A DNA stretch of 64,000 nucleotides from an uncultured Paracoccaceae bacterium (lineage in GTDB: Bacteria > Pseudomonadota > Alphaproteobacteria > Rhodobacterales > Rhodobacteraceae), in the NCBI GenBank assembly GCA_947495795.1, contig CANMAI010000007.1:230953-294952 (forward strand). Direction: 5' to 3'. Position 1 is the first letter of the stretch. Every line of letters begins with the position of its first letter. The position numbers were made by a program, and so were the translations under genes. Under the pieces are notes generated by a model. It saw only the letters and a program-made list of their open reading frames with translations, was not told the origin of the DNA and searched no databases. Positions 8,623 through 17,508 of this stretch are shown here, one piece after another.

Positions 8623-11094
8623 ATGAGCCGTTTTTCAGCCCCTATTTCAGCTTCCATCTGGGACATGAAGTACCGTTTCAAGACGCCGGAAGGTGAGGCT
8701 ATCGATGAGACGGTTGAGGATAGCTGGCGGCGGGTGGCGAAAGCCCTGGCCGCGGCGGAGGCTGACCCGGCAGCCTGGGAAGACAGATTTTATGGCGCGC
8801 TGGAGGATTTTCGGTTTCTGCCAGCGGGGCGAATTCTGGCGGGGGCGGGCACTGAGCGCTCCGTCACGCTGTTCAACTGCTTTGTGATGGGAACGATCCC
8901 GGACGATATGGGCGGGATTTTCGATATGCTTCGGGAAGCGGCGCTGACGATGCAGCAGGGCGGCGGGATCGGCTATGATTTCTCTACCATCCGGCCCAAG
9001 GGCGCATCCGTGAAGGGTGTAGGGGCAGATGCTTCCGGCCCGCTGAGCTTCATGGATGTGTGGGATGCGATGTGCCGCACGATCATGTCTGCCGGTTCGC
9101 GCCGGGGGGCGATGATGGCGACAATGCGCTGCGATCATCCCGATATCGAGGATTTCATCACCGCCAAGCGGGATGCGGCGCGGCTGCGGATGTTCAACCT
9201 CAGCGTTCTGGTGACAGATCCCTTTATGGATGCGGTGAAGTTAGGCGCGGATTGGGATCTGGTCTTTGATGGCGAAGTTTACCGGACTGTGAAGGCGCTG
9301 GATCTCTGGAACATGATCATGGCGTCCACCTTTGAATTTGCCGAACCGGGCGTTATTTTCATCGACCGGATCAACCAGCGGAACAACCTGAATTATTGTG
9401 AGACGATTGCGGCGACGAACCCTTGCGGCGAGCAGCCCTTGCCGCCTTATGGCGCGTGCCTGCTGGGCTCGATCAATCTGGCGCGGCTGGTGGTGGATCC
9501 GTTCGAGGATGCGGCTGCGCTGGACGAGGACGCGCTTGATGATCTTGTGCGTCTGGCGGTGCGGATGATGGACAACGTGGTGGATGCATCGCGTTTTCCG
9601 CTGGAGGCGCAGGCCGCGGAAGCGCGGGCCAAGCGGCGGATCGGGCTTGGCGTGACCGGCCTGGCGGATGCGTTGCTGATGGTGGGCGAACGCTATGGCT
9701 CTGAGGAGGCGGCGCGTCTGGCGGAGCGCTGGTTGCAGCGGATCGCGCGCGCCGCATATCTAGCGTCGGCGCATCTGGCAGCGGAAAAGGGGGCGTTTCC
9801 CCTGTTTGACCGTGACGCGTTTCTGGCGGGCGAGACGATGCAGGCGATGGACGGCGACGTGCGGGAGGCCGTGGGCGAGCACGGTATCCGCAACGCGCTG
9901 CTGACCTCGATAGCGCCCACCGGCACGATCAGCCTTTATGCGGGGAATGTGAGTTCCGGCATCGAGCCCGTTTTTGCCTATTCCTACACGCGGAAGGTCC
10001 TCCAGAAGGACGGCAGCAAGGTCGAGGAAGAGGTTGTCGATTACGCCGTGCAGTTATGGCGCGATCTGAAGGGTGACGCGCCCCTGCCGGACCATTTCGT
10101 GAATGCGCAGACGCTGGCGCCGCTTGATCATGTGCGGATGCAGGCGGCGGCGCAGAAATGGGTGGATTCGAGTATTTCCAAGACGATCAACTGCCCCGAG
10201 GACATCAGCTTCGAGGATTTCAAGGAGGTCTACATGGCCGCCTGGGATCAGGGCTGCAAGGGCTGCACGACCTACAGACCCAATGCGGTGACGGGCTCTG
10301 TGCTGAGCGTGGCGGAGGCTGCCAGCGAGCAGAAGAACCCGACCCCTGAGGAGATGAAGGCGCAGCGGATCGAGATGGACCTGACGCTTCATGGGTTGGC
10401 GGAGAAGGCTGGAACGGAGGCGAGTACGATCTCGCGGATCGAGCGGGGTGCGCTGGATATCGCCACCTTCGAGGGGCGGGACGACCTTCTGGACATTCTG
10501 GGCTGGGAAGTACCGGAGGATGAGAAGACCGGGCTGCAAACGGTGACGGAAAGCGGCGGCGAGGTTGTCTATATGGCCGAGAAGCTGGACAGGCCGGAGG
10601 CTCTGGAGGGCAATACCTACAAGATCAAGTGGCCTGAGAGCGAGCATGCGATCTACATCACCATCAATGATGTGATCATTGGTGGCGTGCGGCGACCGTT
10701 TGAGGTGTTTATCAACTCTAAGAACATGGAGCATTTCGCGTGGACGGTGGCGCTGACCCGGATGATCAGTGCTGTGTTCCGGCGGGGTGGTGATGTGAGC
10801 TTTGTGGTGGAGGAACTGAAAGCGGTGTTCGACCCGCGTGGCGGGGCGTGGATGGGCGGGCGCTATGTGCCCTCCATCCTCGCGGCGATAGGGGGTGTGA
10901 TTGAACGGCATATGGTGGAGATCGGCTTTCTGGCAGGCGAGGGCAAGGGCGCCAAGAGCGACCCACAACTGGCGGCGATGGCCGTAGGTGGGGCACCGCG
11001 GGGCGCTGCTTGCCCCAATTGCGGGCAGTTTGCGATGCACATGAGCGAAGGCTGCATGACCTGTGCGGAGTGCGGACATTCCAAGTGTAGTTGA
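8623..11094 (+). CDS. nrdJ: Adenosylcobalamin-dependent (class II) ribonucleotide reductase with an extra XRE-type HTH segment
   Basis: Reduces ribonucleotides to deoxyribonucleotides using adenosylcobalamin. The 823-residue protein has LFNCFVMG (Cys near 86), NPCGEQPLPPYGACLLGSIN with the radical-site Cys near 268, SIAPTGTISLYAGN, CKGCTTYRPNAVTGSVLSV near 545-565, and a C-terminal finger with paired CxxC motifs (CPNCG, CMTC, CAEC). Between SVLSV and VVYMAEKLDRP there is a roughly 70-residue segment; residues about 578-632 read like a Cro/C1 helix-turn-helix (LHGLAEKAG, TEASTISRIERG). As I recall, this linker is short in relatives. ATG 8623 is preferred over 8614 because GGAGAG touches 8614. 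No cobalamin riboswitch was recognised upstream. Confidence 0.95.
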   Translation: MSRFSAPISASIWDMKYRFKTPEGEAIDETVEDSWRRVAKALAAAEADPAAWEDRFYGALEDFRFLPAGRILAGAGTERSVTLFNCFVMGTIPDDMGGIFDMLREAALTMQQGGGIGYDFSTIRPKGASVKGVGADASGPLSFMDVWDAMCRTIMSAGSRRGAMMATMRCDHPDIEDFITAKRDAARLRMFNLSVLVTDPFMDAVKLGADWDLVFDGEVYRTVKALDLWNMIMASTFEFAEPGVIFIDRINQRNNLNYCETIAATNPCGEQPLPPYGACLLGSINLARLVVDPFEDAAALDEDALDDLVRLAVRMMDNVVDASRFPLEAQAAEARAKRRIGLGVTGLADALLMVGERYGSEEAARLAERWLQRIARAAYLASAHLAAEKGAFPLFDRDAFLAGETMQAMDGDVREAVGEHGIRNALLTSIAPTGTISLYAGNVSSGIEPVFAYSYTRKVLQKDGSKVEEEVVDYAVQLWRDLKGDAPLPDHFVNAQTLAPLDHVRMQAAAQKWVDSSISKTINCPEDISFEDFKEVYMAAWDQGCKGCTTYRPNAVTGSVLSVAEAASEQKNPTPEEMKAQRIEMDLTLHGLAEKAGTEASTISRIERGALDIATFEGRDDLLDILGWEVPEDEKTGLQTVTESGGEVVYMAEKLDRPEALEGNTYKIKWPESEHAIYITINDVIIGGVRRPFEVFINSKNMEHFAWTVALTRMISAVFRRGGDVSFVVEELKAVFDPRGGAWMGGRYVPSILAAIGGVIERHMVEIGFLAGEGKGAKSDPQLAAMAVGGAPRGAACPNCGQFAMHMSEGCMTCAECGHSKCS

Positions 11095-11192
11095 GGCGGG
11101 CTGCGCATCTTGTGGACGCTGTGAAGTGACCAATAGTTTGCCCATTTCGTTCTAACTCGGGTCCATGATCTACACATAGGTTGTACATTGAG

Positions 11193-11225
11193 CGGCTTCA
11201 CAACGATGCTTTCGGGGTGAAGCCG
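11193..11225 (+). terminator. Hairpin downstream of nrdJ
   Basis: CGGCTTCAC pairs perfectly with GTGAAGCCG across a 15-base loop, followed by TCTCTATTT. It lies about 100 bases after the nrdJ stop and may end that transcript. The T-run is poor, so it is a weak intrinsic terminator. Confidence 0.4.
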
Positions 11226-11287
11226 TCTCTATTTGAGTATGGGGTTTGAGGAAGTTTTTGGACGCGAGCATCATGCTTTGATTGAGC

Positions 11288-11479
11288 ATGTTTGCACTCG
11301 TGGTCGATACAAATCTCTTCCATGAATTTCGCAGGCTCGAAACCTTACCTTGGAATGAACTAGCGAAGACTGATGAAATTGTCCTGATGGTGTCTGACCC
11401 CGCACAGACACAGATGCTGTCGGAGCACCTATTTTTTGCGCAAAGACTTTTCCAAATGTCCGGAGACACCTTGGCGTGA
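11288..11479 (+). pseudogene. Truncated PIN-domain protein gene (5' remnant)
   Basis: The first 40 codons give MFALVVDTNLFHEFRRLETL and PWNELAKTDEIVLMVSDP. This resembles the N-terminus of PIN-domain ribonuclease-like proteins, with the acidic VVDTN motif. After about position 11405 the similarity ends and the frame simply runs antisense into hisE, stopping at 11479. The rest of the domain, including the other acidic residues, is missing. The remnant has a more AT-rich codon use than hisE. It looks like debris of an accessory gene lost by deletion at the hisE 3' end. Confidence 0.55.
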
Positions 11480-11746
11480 TGCAAGTTCTTCCAGCACGCT
11501 TTCCAGGCTGACATCGGAGGACGCGAGGAGGACCAGCAGGTGGAAGAGAACGTCTGCCGCCTCGGAGCGCAGACCATTCTGATCATTCATGGCCGCTGCA
11601 ACGATAGCCTCCACCGCCTCTTCGCCGAATTTTTCGGCACATTTGGCGGTGCCCTGGGCGAGGAGTGAGGATGTGTAGGAGGCTTCAGGATCGCTTCCCT
11701 TGCGCGCTGCAATCGTGGCCGCGAGGCTTTCCAGAATATCGCTCAT
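11429..11746 (-). CDS. hisE: Phosphoribosyl-ATP pyrophosphatase
   Basis: Second step of histidine biosynthesis: hydrolyses phosphoribosyl-ATP to phosphoribosyl-AMP. The 105-residue protein has the MazG-like helical pattern with [17 protein letters not shown] and [13 protein letters not shown], which carry the metal-binding acidic residues. Its start overlaps the hisF stop by four bases (ATGA), so translation is probably coupled. The 3' end overlaps the PIN remnant on the other strand. Confidence 0.95.
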   Translation of the reverse strand: MSDILESLAATIAARKGSDPEASYTSSLLAQGTAKCAEKFGEEAVEAIVAAAMNDQNGLRSEAADVLFHLLVLLASSDVSLESVLEELASRQGVSGHLEKSLRKK

Positions 11747-12504
11747 GTCAGCCTCACCGGGATGCCTGCTGCGGCCATGTGCGCCTTGGCTTCGCCGATC
11801 GTATGATCGCCGAAGTGGAAGATCGATGCGGCCAGAACGGCGCTTGCATGGCCTTCAGTGACGCCTTCCACCAGATGATCAAGCGTGCCGACGCCGCCTG
11901 AGGCGATCACGGGAATAGGGAGGGCGTCGGCGATTGCGCGGGTCAGCGGCAGGTTGAAGCCAGCGCGTGTGCCGTCTCTGTCCATTGAGGTGAGCAGGAT
12001 CTCTCCGGCACCGCGCCGGGCCATCTCGCGGGCGAACGCCACCGCATCAATCCCGGTTTCGCGGCTGCCACCATGGGTGAATATTTCCCAGTTGCCGGGG
12101 CTTACCGTTTTGGCGTCGATTGCGACGACAATGCATTGATTGCCGAACTTCTCTGCGGCCCGTGAGATCACCGAAGGATCTGCCACTGCGGCGGAGTTGA
12201 ACGAGACCTTGTCGGCGCCCGCCAGAAGGAGCGCGCGCACATCTTCGGGTGTGCGCACCCCGCCACCGATGGTAAGCGGCATGAAGCATTGCTCTGCTGT
12301 TCGGCGGGCCACATCGTAAAGCGTGCCGCGATTTTCCAGTGTGGCCGCGATGTCGAGGAAACACAGCTCATCCGCCCCGGCGGCATCGTAAGCCTTGGCG
12401 GCCTCCACCGGATCGCCTGCATCTATCAGATCGACGAAGTTCACGCCCTTTACGACGCGGCCGTCTTTCACATCGAGGCAGGGGATGATGCGGGTTTTGA
12501 GCAT
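11743..12504 (-). CDS. hisF: Imidazole glycerol phosphate synthase, cyclase subunit
   Basis: With HisH it converts PRFAR to imidazole glycerol phosphate and AICAR. The 253-residue (beta/alpha)8 barrel shows [19 protein letters not shown] at residues 4-22, with the catalytic-type Asp11, then LTIGGGVRT near 80, [13 protein letters not shown] near 170 with the second catalytic-type Asp, and [12 protein letters not shown] near 200. It is first of the hisF-hisE pair. Its partner hisH is 3 kb away at 15605-16246. Confidence 0.97.
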   Translation of the reverse strand: MLKTRIIPCLDVKDGRVVKGVNFVDLIDAGDPVEAAKAYDAAGADELCFLDIAATLENRGTLYDVARRTAEQCFMPLTIGGGVRTPEDVRALLLAGADKVSFNSAAVADPSVISRAAEKFGNQCIVVAIDAKTVSPGNWEIFTHGGSRETGIDAVAFAREMARRGAGEILLTSMDRDGTRAGFNLPLTRAIADALPIPVIASGGVGTLDHLVEGVTEGHASAVLAASIFHFGDHTIGEAKAHMAAAGIPVRLT

Positions 12505-12598
12505 GGGGCTGCTTTAGGCGGAAATCGGCTGTTGAACAAGTTGTGAATTGCAGAGCTGTGCATCGTGATAAGGTCTGCCAAACATCCAAGGAGGTATC

Positions 12599-13048
12599 AT
12601 GTTCAAACCCATTCTTTCCCTCGCGCTGGCTCTCGGTATGGCGGCACCTGCTTTTGCTGCTGATCTGGTCCGGATTTCCAGCCCGCATAGCGTAAGCGAT
12701 ACGGTGGATAGGCTTGCCGCAGCTGTGGAAGGCGCCGGGGCTACGGTTGTGGCGCGGGTAAATCATGCGAAGGCGGCGGCTGGTGTGGATCTTGAGTTGC
12801 GCCCCGTGGAGATGCTGATGTTCGGCAACCCCAAGCTTGGCACGCCTGCCATGCAGGCGGACCCTGCCAGCGGGCTCGACCTGCCCTTGCGTGTGGTTGT
12901 GTATGAGGGCGAGGATGGCAGCGTGACGCTGGCCTATCACGATCCGGCAGAGCTTGCTGCGGCCCATGACATTCCCGGCGATGCGGAAGTTCTGGCCAAG
13001 ATGACAGGAGCCTTGGCGAAGCTTACAGCGGCAGCGGTTGCCGAGTAG
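12599..13048 (+). CDS. DUF302 domain protein, predicted periplasmic
   Basis: A 149-residue protein with a clear Sec signal peptide (MFKPILSLALALGMAAPAFA, cleavage after AFA). The mature part fits DUF302, including the block VEMLMFGNPKLGTPAMQADP near residue 75 and LPLRVVVYE near 98. DUF302 proteins have no settled function. AAGGAGG lies seven bases upstream of the start. It sits between hisF and hisA on the opposite strand, and its stop is directly next to repeat A copy 3. Confidence 0.85.
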   Translation: MFKPILSLALALGMAAPAFAADLVRISSPHSVSDTVDRLAAAVEGAGATVVARVNHAKAAAGVDLELRPVEMLMFGNPKLGTPAMQADPASGLDLPLRVVVYEGEDGSVTLAYHDPAELAAAHDIPGDAEVLAKMTGALAKLTAAAVAE

Positions 13049-13144
13049 CCTATAGAGTTTCGACTTTTGCTGAATCATCCCCCAACGCAGAACGCATGCG
13101 AGCCTCAGCGTTTCGCGTTTCAGGACGGAGTCGAAACGCTTTAG
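13049..13144 (-). repeat. Dispersed repeat A, divergent copy 3, starting at the hisA stop
   Basis: Read on the minus strand this begins CTAAAGCGTTTCGACT, where TAA is the hisA stop codon, and ends AAAAGTCGAAACTCTATAG. The ends form a long inverted repeat (AAAGCGTTTCGACT with AGTCGAAACTCT). The interior differs from copies 1 and 2 but contains GTCCTGAAACGC and GATGATTCA, which resemble them. It fills the whole gap between convergent DUF302 and hisA, where it could act as a two-way terminator. Confidence 0.55.
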
Positions 13145-13863
13145 CCTTTGAGAAGGGCTGTGGCAGCGGGGATGCTGATCTTGCCATCATAGAGCGCCCG
13201 GCCGGAGATCGCACCGTTGAGCGGCGCGCCACTTTCCTTCAGCGCCCGGAGATCTTCCAGCGATGAGACTCCGCCCGAGGCGATCACGGGGATGCTTACG
13301 GCATTGGCGAGCGCTGCGGTGGCCGCGACGTTCGGCCCCTGCATCGCGCCATCACGCTCGATATCTGTGTAGATGATCGCGGCAACGCCCGCATCCTCGA
13401 ACTGTTTCGCAAGATCCAGCACGGTTATATTCGTCGTTTCCGCCCAGCCTTCGACGGCGACCATGCCATCCCGCGCATCGATGCCGACCGCGACCTTGCC
13501 GGGAAAAAGCCTTGCGGCCTCCCGCACGAGATCCGGATTGCGTACGGCAATGGTGCCGAGAATGACGCGTGCGAGCCCCTTGGAGAGCCAGCTTTCAACC
13601 GTTGCGATATCGCGGATCCCTCCGCCCAGTTGCACGGGTACAGAAACGCGGGAGAGGATTTCCTCCACTGCGGCGCCGTTTACCGGTGCTCCGGCAAAAG
13701 CTCCGTTGAGATCCACGAGGTGCAGCCACGCGCACCCAGCTTCCTGAAATGCCAACGCCTGCGCTGCCGGATCATCGCTGAACACTGTCGCCTGATCCAT
13801 CTCTCCCTTGTAAAGACGTACGCATTGGCCATCCTTGAGATCAATTGCGGGGTAGAGGATCAT
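13141..13863 (-). CDS. hisA: ProFAR isomerase (phosphoribosylformimino-AICAR-P isomerase)
   Basis: Fourth step of histidine synthesis, an Amadori isomerisation. The 240-residue barrel resembles His[21 protein letters not shown] with catalytic-type Asp8, VQLGGGIRD near 80, [14 protein letters not shown] near 165 and [12 protein letters not shown] near 195. The start at 13863 is chosen from GGAG eight bases upstream and family alignment; the open frame extends back to 13941. Its stop codon is part of repeat A copy 3. Confidence 0.96.
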   Translation of the reverse strand: MILYPAIDLKDGQCVRLYKGEMDQATVFSDDPAAQALAFQEAGCAWLHLVDLNGAFAGAPVNGAAVEEILSRVSVPVQLGGGIRDIATVESWLSKGLARVILGTIAVRNPDLVREAARLFPGKVAVGIDARDGMVAVEGWAETTNITVLDLAKQFEDAGVAAIIYTDIERDGAMQGPNVAATAALANAVSIPVIASGGVSSLEDLRALKESGAPLNGAISGRALYDGKISIPAATALLKG

Positions 13864-14005
13864 CTTGCAGGCTCCGTTCTTTGCTGGTGCGCGTTTAATC
13901 AGGTGCGGGCGGAGTTGAAAAGCCCCGGCGCCCGCACCCACGTCAGGCTTGACCGGCCTTCGCGGCTAACGCAGGCTTTTGGCCAAGCAAAAACGGGAGG
14001 ATATG

Positions 14006-14383
14006 ATGAAGAAGCTTCTGGCAGCTTTGCTGCTACTGGGCGCGCCCGCGATGGCGCAGGATGTGAACGGCACCTGGAAAACGGAAACATCTGATGCCGG
14101 GGCCTATCTTGAGGTGCGGATCGGGCCCTGCAGCTACGATACCGCCAAGACCTGCGGTGTGATTGCGAAGGCGGTTAACACGGACAATCAGAGCATTGTG
14201 GGCAAGGCGATCATCAAGGATATGCATGCCAACGGTGCAAACCGGTGGAACAAGGGCACGATCTGGGCACCTGACGACGACAAGACCTACCGCTCCAACA
14301 TGGCGCTTTCGGGCAATGTTCTGCAGGTAGAGGGCTGCGTTGCGATTTTCTGCCGCGGCCAGAACTGGACGCGCCTTAGGTAA
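14006..14383 (+). CDS. DUF2147 family periplasmic protein
   Basis: A 125-residue secreted protein. It has a signal peptide (MKKLLAALLLLGAPAMA) and then the DUF2147 pattern: DVNGTWKTE, a Cys-containing loop, KDMHANGANRWNKGTIWAPDD near residue 70, and a C-terminal GCVAIFCRGQNWTRL. The family is small, exported and of unknown role. ATG 14006 is preferred over 14003 because GGGAGG at 13995-14000 is five bases away. It lies between hisA and a LysR gene on the other strand. Confidence 0.85.
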   Translation: MKKLLAALLLLGAPAMAQDVNGTWKTETSDAGAYLEVRIGPCSYDTAKTCGVIAKAVNTDNQSIVGKAIIKDMHANGANRWNKGTIWAPDDDKTYRSNMALSGNVLQVEGCVAIFCRGQNWTRLR

Positions 14384-14386
14384 CGC

Positions 14387-15232
14387 TTAGGGAGTGGCGA
14401 CGGTGCGCCTGATCCACTCCATCACCGCCTCTATCCGCGCGAGCCTGCGAAGATCAGGATGCACCATCATCCAGACTTCGCGTGTGAGATCGCAGGGGAT
14501 GGGCAGTTCCTCCAGCTCCGCCACGGCGCGACCGACGGCCTGGGGTAGCAGAACCTTCCCGATGCCGCGTGCGGCGCAGGAAATCAGGCCCTCCGCATCG
14601 TTGACCTGAACCTGCGCGTGTGGATCTCCCGAGTTCCGGGCGATCCACGCATTTTGCGGCAGGTGGCCCATCACGTCTCCATAGGTGACCCAAGGCAGAG
14701 ATGCCATGCGCTTGCCCCGCTGGACGAACACACCGTAGGAGAGTGTGCCAACCTTCTGGGCCAGCGCATTCATTTCGCTTTCGGGGCGTGAAAGGCGTAG
14801 GGCGATATCGGTTTCCCGGCGGGAGAGGTTGAGGTTGCGCGCCTCCGATACAAGATCGATTTCCAGCGTTGGATACGCGTTCAAAAGGGCGGGGAGCGCG
14901 CGGGCAAAGAGCCGGTTGATGAGGGCAGGCACCGATGTGACGCGCACGCGGCCTGCGACCTGCGCATCCTGCCCGGCAAGCTGGCTCGTGGCCTCCAGCA
15001 CCTCCCGCTCTGCCCGTTCTGCATGGGAAAGCAGCGTTTCGCCCGCCTCCGTTGGGCTGAATGCACCGCGCTTGCGATCCATCACCCGCGTGCCGAGCGC
15101 CTTTTCCAACCGGTCAAGGCGGCGTGTCATGGTTGTCTCGTTCAGGCCGAGCGAACGGCCCGCCTTGGAAAAGGAGCCGTTGCGCATCAGCGCCAGCAAC
15201 ACCCGAAGATCATCCCAGCTGATATCCTGCAT
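14387..15232 (-). CDS. LysR-family transcriptional regulator
   Basis: A 281-residue LysR regulator. The N-terminal winged HTH is clear (DDLRVLLALMRNGSFSKAGR then LNETTMTRRLDRLEKALG), followed by a substrate-binding-type effector domain from about residue 90 (VTSVPALINRLFARALPALL). Its target is unknown. It stands convergent to the DUF2147 gene and divergent from the small YciI-like gene at 15318, which is the most likely regulated neighbour. Confidence 0.93.
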   Translation of the reverse strand: MQDISWDDLRVLLALMRNGSFSKAGRSLGLNETTMTRRLDRLEKALGTRVMDRKRGAFSPTEAGETLLSHAERAEREVLEATSQLAGQDAQVAGRVRVTSVPALINRLFARALPALLNAYPTLEIDLVSEARNLNLSRRETDIALRLSRPESEMNALAQKVGTLSYGVFVQRGKRMASLPWVTYGDVMGHLPQNAWIARNSGDPHAQVQVNDAEGLISCAARGIGKVLLPQAVGRAVAELEELPIPCDLTREVWMMVHPDLRRLARIEAVMEWIRRTVATP

Positions 15233-15317
15233 TATTGCAGGCTAGATCTGCAAAATCCCTGAATCAACCAGCATCAAATTCAGGTAGGAAGATATGTAGC
15301 AAAAGAGGGAGGATGTG

Positions 15318-15608
15318 ATGCTGTTTGCCGTTATGTTTGAGGATGCAAGAGGTGCGGGAAAGATACGAAAAGACCATATTGCACAGCATCTTTCCTTTCT
15401 TGAAGGCCACAGCGCGGCGATAAGGGCGGCCGGGCCGCTTGTTGATGACGATCAAGCTATCATAGGCGGGATTTGGCTTGTGGAGAGCGAGAGCGCGGCC
15501 GATGTTCAGGCGCTGGTAGAGAAAGACCCGTTTTGGCCCACAGGCTTGCGCAAAGCCGTTTCCATCCGGGAATGGCGACAGGTTTTCGCGGATGGCAGGC
15601 GGCTTTAG
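15318..15608 (+). CDS. YciI-family protein
   Basis: A 96-residue ferredoxin-like protein of the YciI family: [20 protein letters not shown] with the conserved His near 20, [18 protein letters not shown] near 24-41, and [17 protein letters not shown] near the end. The family is proposed to be enzyme-like but has no firm role. ATG 15318 has GGGAGG five bases upstream. Its end overlaps the convergent hisH end by four bases, so it is inserted tightly in the his region. Confidence 0.85.
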   Translation: MLFAVMFEDARGAGKIRKDHIAQHLSFLEGHSAAIRAAGPLVDDDQAIIGGIWLVESESAADVQALVEKDPFWPTGLRKAVSIREWRQVFADGRRL

Positions 15609-16246
15609 GGCTTCCAATCCAGAAAATTGGCAATCAGGCGAAGGCCGGTTTTCTGGCTCTTTTCGGGGTGGAATTGCGTGCCTATCAGGTTCTCCCGACC
15701 GACAACTGCCGTGACCGGCCCGCCGTAACTGACCTGTGCCAGAACGTCTTTCTTGCGGTCTGCGGCCAGATGGTAGGAGTGCACGAAGTAGGCGTGGTCG
15801 CCACTGGCTATGCCTTCCAGCACCGGATGGGGCTCTGAGATTTCGAGCGCGTTCCAGCCCATATGCGGAACTTTCAGCGCGGGATTATCCGGCGTGAGCG
15901 CTGTAACTGTCCCAGGGATCCAGCCGAAGCCCGGCGCGTTGAGTCCGTGCTCCAATCCGACGGTTGCCATGAGCTGCATACCCACGCAGATCCCGAGGAA
16001 AGGTACACCATCTTCGAGTACACGCGCAAAGATGGCAGCCTTCAAGCCCTCCCGCGCTTCGAGGCCCCGGCGGCAATCGTCGAAGGCGCCGACACCCGGC
16101 AGCACGATACGATCTGCCCTTGCCACACGCGCGGGATCGGAGGTGACCACGATCTCCCCCCGATCCGCCTCCGCCGCCATCCGCTGGAAGGACTTCTCGG
16201 CAGAGCGGAGATTGCCGCTCTCATAATCGATAATCGCTGTGATCAT
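15605..16246 (-). CDS. hisH: Imidazole glycerol phosphate synthase, glutamine amidotransferase subunit
   Basis: Supplies ammonia from glutamine to HisF. The 213-residue class I amidotransferase has [11 protein letters not shown] near residue 50, the nucleophile loop [11 protein letters not shown] with the catalytic Cys near 85, and the His-Glu pair in [13 protein letters not shown] near 193. Its start overlaps the stop of hisB by four bases (16243-16246), so hisB-hisH is a coupled pair. Confidence 0.96.
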   Translation of the reverse strand: MITAIIDYESGNLRSAEKSFQRMAAEADRGEIVVTSDPARVARADRIVLPGVGAFDDCRRGLEAREGLKAAIFARVLEDGVPFLGICVGMQLMATVGLEHGLNAPGFGWIPGTVTALTPDNPALKVPHMGWNALEISEPHPVLEGIASGDHAYFVHSYHLAADRKKDVLAQVSYGGPVTAVVGRENLIGTQFHPEKSQKTGLRLIANFLDWKP

Positions 16247-16836
16247 TCGCTGAGGGTGCCTTTGGTTGAAGGCACCGCATCCGCCTTGTGCGGATCGGTT
16301 TCCAGCGCATCCCTCAAGGCACGCGCGACAGCCTTGAAAGCAGCTTCGGCAATGTGGTGCGCGTTGATCCCGTCCAGCTTCTCCACATGCAGTGTGATGC
16401 CGCCATGCGTAGCGAAGGCTGTGAAGAATTCACGCACGAGTTCGGTGTCGAATGTCCCGATCTTCGCAGCGGCAAACTCCACCTTCCACACAAGATAAGG
16501 GCGGCCCGAAAGGTCGAGCGCTGCCCGCACGAGCGTATCGTCCATCGGCAGAAGGCATGAACCGTAGCGGCGGATGCCGCGCTTGTCGCCCACGGCTTCT
16601 GCCAATGCCTTGCCGAGCGCTATGCCCACATCCTCGACGGTATGGTGATCGTCGATATGCAGGTCGCCCTTGGCGGAGATCTCCATATCGATCAGGGCAT
16701 GGCGTGCGAGCTGATCCAGCATATGATCGAAGAAGCCTACGCCTGTGCGATTGTTATAGTTTCCGGTGCCATCAAGGTTGATGGAAACGGCAATCTCTGT
16801 CTCACTGGTGGAGCGGGCGATTTTGGCGCGGCGCAT
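16243..16836 (-). CDS. hisB: Imidazoleglycerol-phosphate dehydratase
   Basis: Dehydrates imidazole glycerol phosphate to imidazole acetol phosphate. The 197-residue monofunctional enzyme (no phosphatase domain) has the manganese-binding histidine motifs [19 protein letters not shown] near residue 35 and [14 protein letters not shown] near 65, plus [14 protein letters not shown] and [16 protein letters not shown] 16836 is preferred over 16842 because AGAGGAT is about eight bases upstream of it. Confidence 0.96.
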   Translation of the reverse strand: MRRAKIARSTSETEIAVSINLDGTGNYNNRTGVGFFDHMLDQLARHALIDMEISAKGDLHIDDHHTVEDVGIALGKALAEAVGDKRGIRRYGSCLLPMDDTLVRAALDLSGRPYLVWKVEFAAAKIGTFDTELVREFFTAFATHGGITLHVEKLDGINAHHIAEAAFKAVARALRDALETDPHKADAVPSTKGTLSE

Positions 16837-16922
16837 GGGCATATCCTCTGGTTATGCTGAGGCTTATAGTGATGAGCCTGACCGGTGGGAAGACTGGCAG
16901 GCCAGATTTGGGGAGAGTGTGG

Positions 16923-17456
16923 ATGCGCAGGCTTTTATTGGTATTGGCTCTGGTGGTGAGCGCATGCGGGCTCAATGGAAATTACAGAGATCAGAGTTTT
17001 CAGATGAGGGCTGTGCCGGAACTGGATGCGGCGCGCTACCAGGGCCTTTGGTATGAAGTTGCGCGGTTTCCCAATACGTTCGAGAAGGATTGCGCAGGAG
17101 TGACTGCAGAATACGCCGCTCTGCCCGATGGCCGCCTGGCTGTGCGCAACACCTGCCGAAAGGGTGGGCTGGATGGGCCGGTACGGGTCGTCGAAGGCTC
17201 TGCGCGGTTTGTTGGAGCCGGTATTTTGAAGGTGCGCTTTTCCGATATCATCAGGATCGAGGGGGATTATTGGGTGTTATATGTATCACCCTCCTACGAT
17301 ATTGCTGTGGTGGGCGAGCCAGCAGGTGATTTCGGATGGATCCTTGCGCGGGAACCTCAGCTTGACCGGGCGCAACTGGAGGTGCCTTTGGCGACCCTGC
17401 GGGCGAACGGATACGACACGGCGCGATTGGAGTATGTGGTGCAGGCTCCGAGATAA
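16923..17456 (+). CDS. Lipocalin family lipoprotein (Blc-like)
   Basis: A 177-residue outer-membrane-type lipocalin. The signal MRRLLLVLALVVSACG carries a lipobox with Cys at residue 16. The lipocalin signature LDAARYQGLWYEVARFPNTFEKDC follows near residue 40, then GILKVRFSDI and the third conserved region GWILAREPQLDR near 140. Blc-type lipocalins bind lipids or other small hydrophobic molecules. The start at 16923 has GGGGAGAG upstream; the frame continues to 16854 without a signal. It is divergent from hisB. Confidence 0.9.
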   Translation: MRRLLLVLALVVSACGLNGNYRDQSFQMRAVPELDAARYQGLWYEVARFPNTFEKDCAGVTAEYAALPDGRLAVRNTCRKGGLDGPVRVVEGSARFVGAGILKVRFSDIIRIEGDYWVLYVSPSYDIAVVGEPAGDFGWILAREPQLDRAQLEVPLATLRANGYDTARLEYVVQAPR

Positions 17457-17470
17457 AGGTTGAAATTAAA

Positions 17471-17486
17471 ATGAACGTATGTTCAT
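17471..17486. promoter_or_regulatory. Palindromic operator of the leucine-degradation operon
   Basis: ATGAACGTATGTTCAT is an inverted repeat with six-base arms around GTAT, 22 bases before the ivd start. The site fits a TetR- or MerR-family repressor such as those known to control liu operons (LiuQ, LiuR). No regulator gene is adjacent, so the repressor must be encoded elsewhere. Confidence 0.5.
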
Positions 17487-17508
17487 TTACTTGTCAGGAG
17501 GACCGCCC

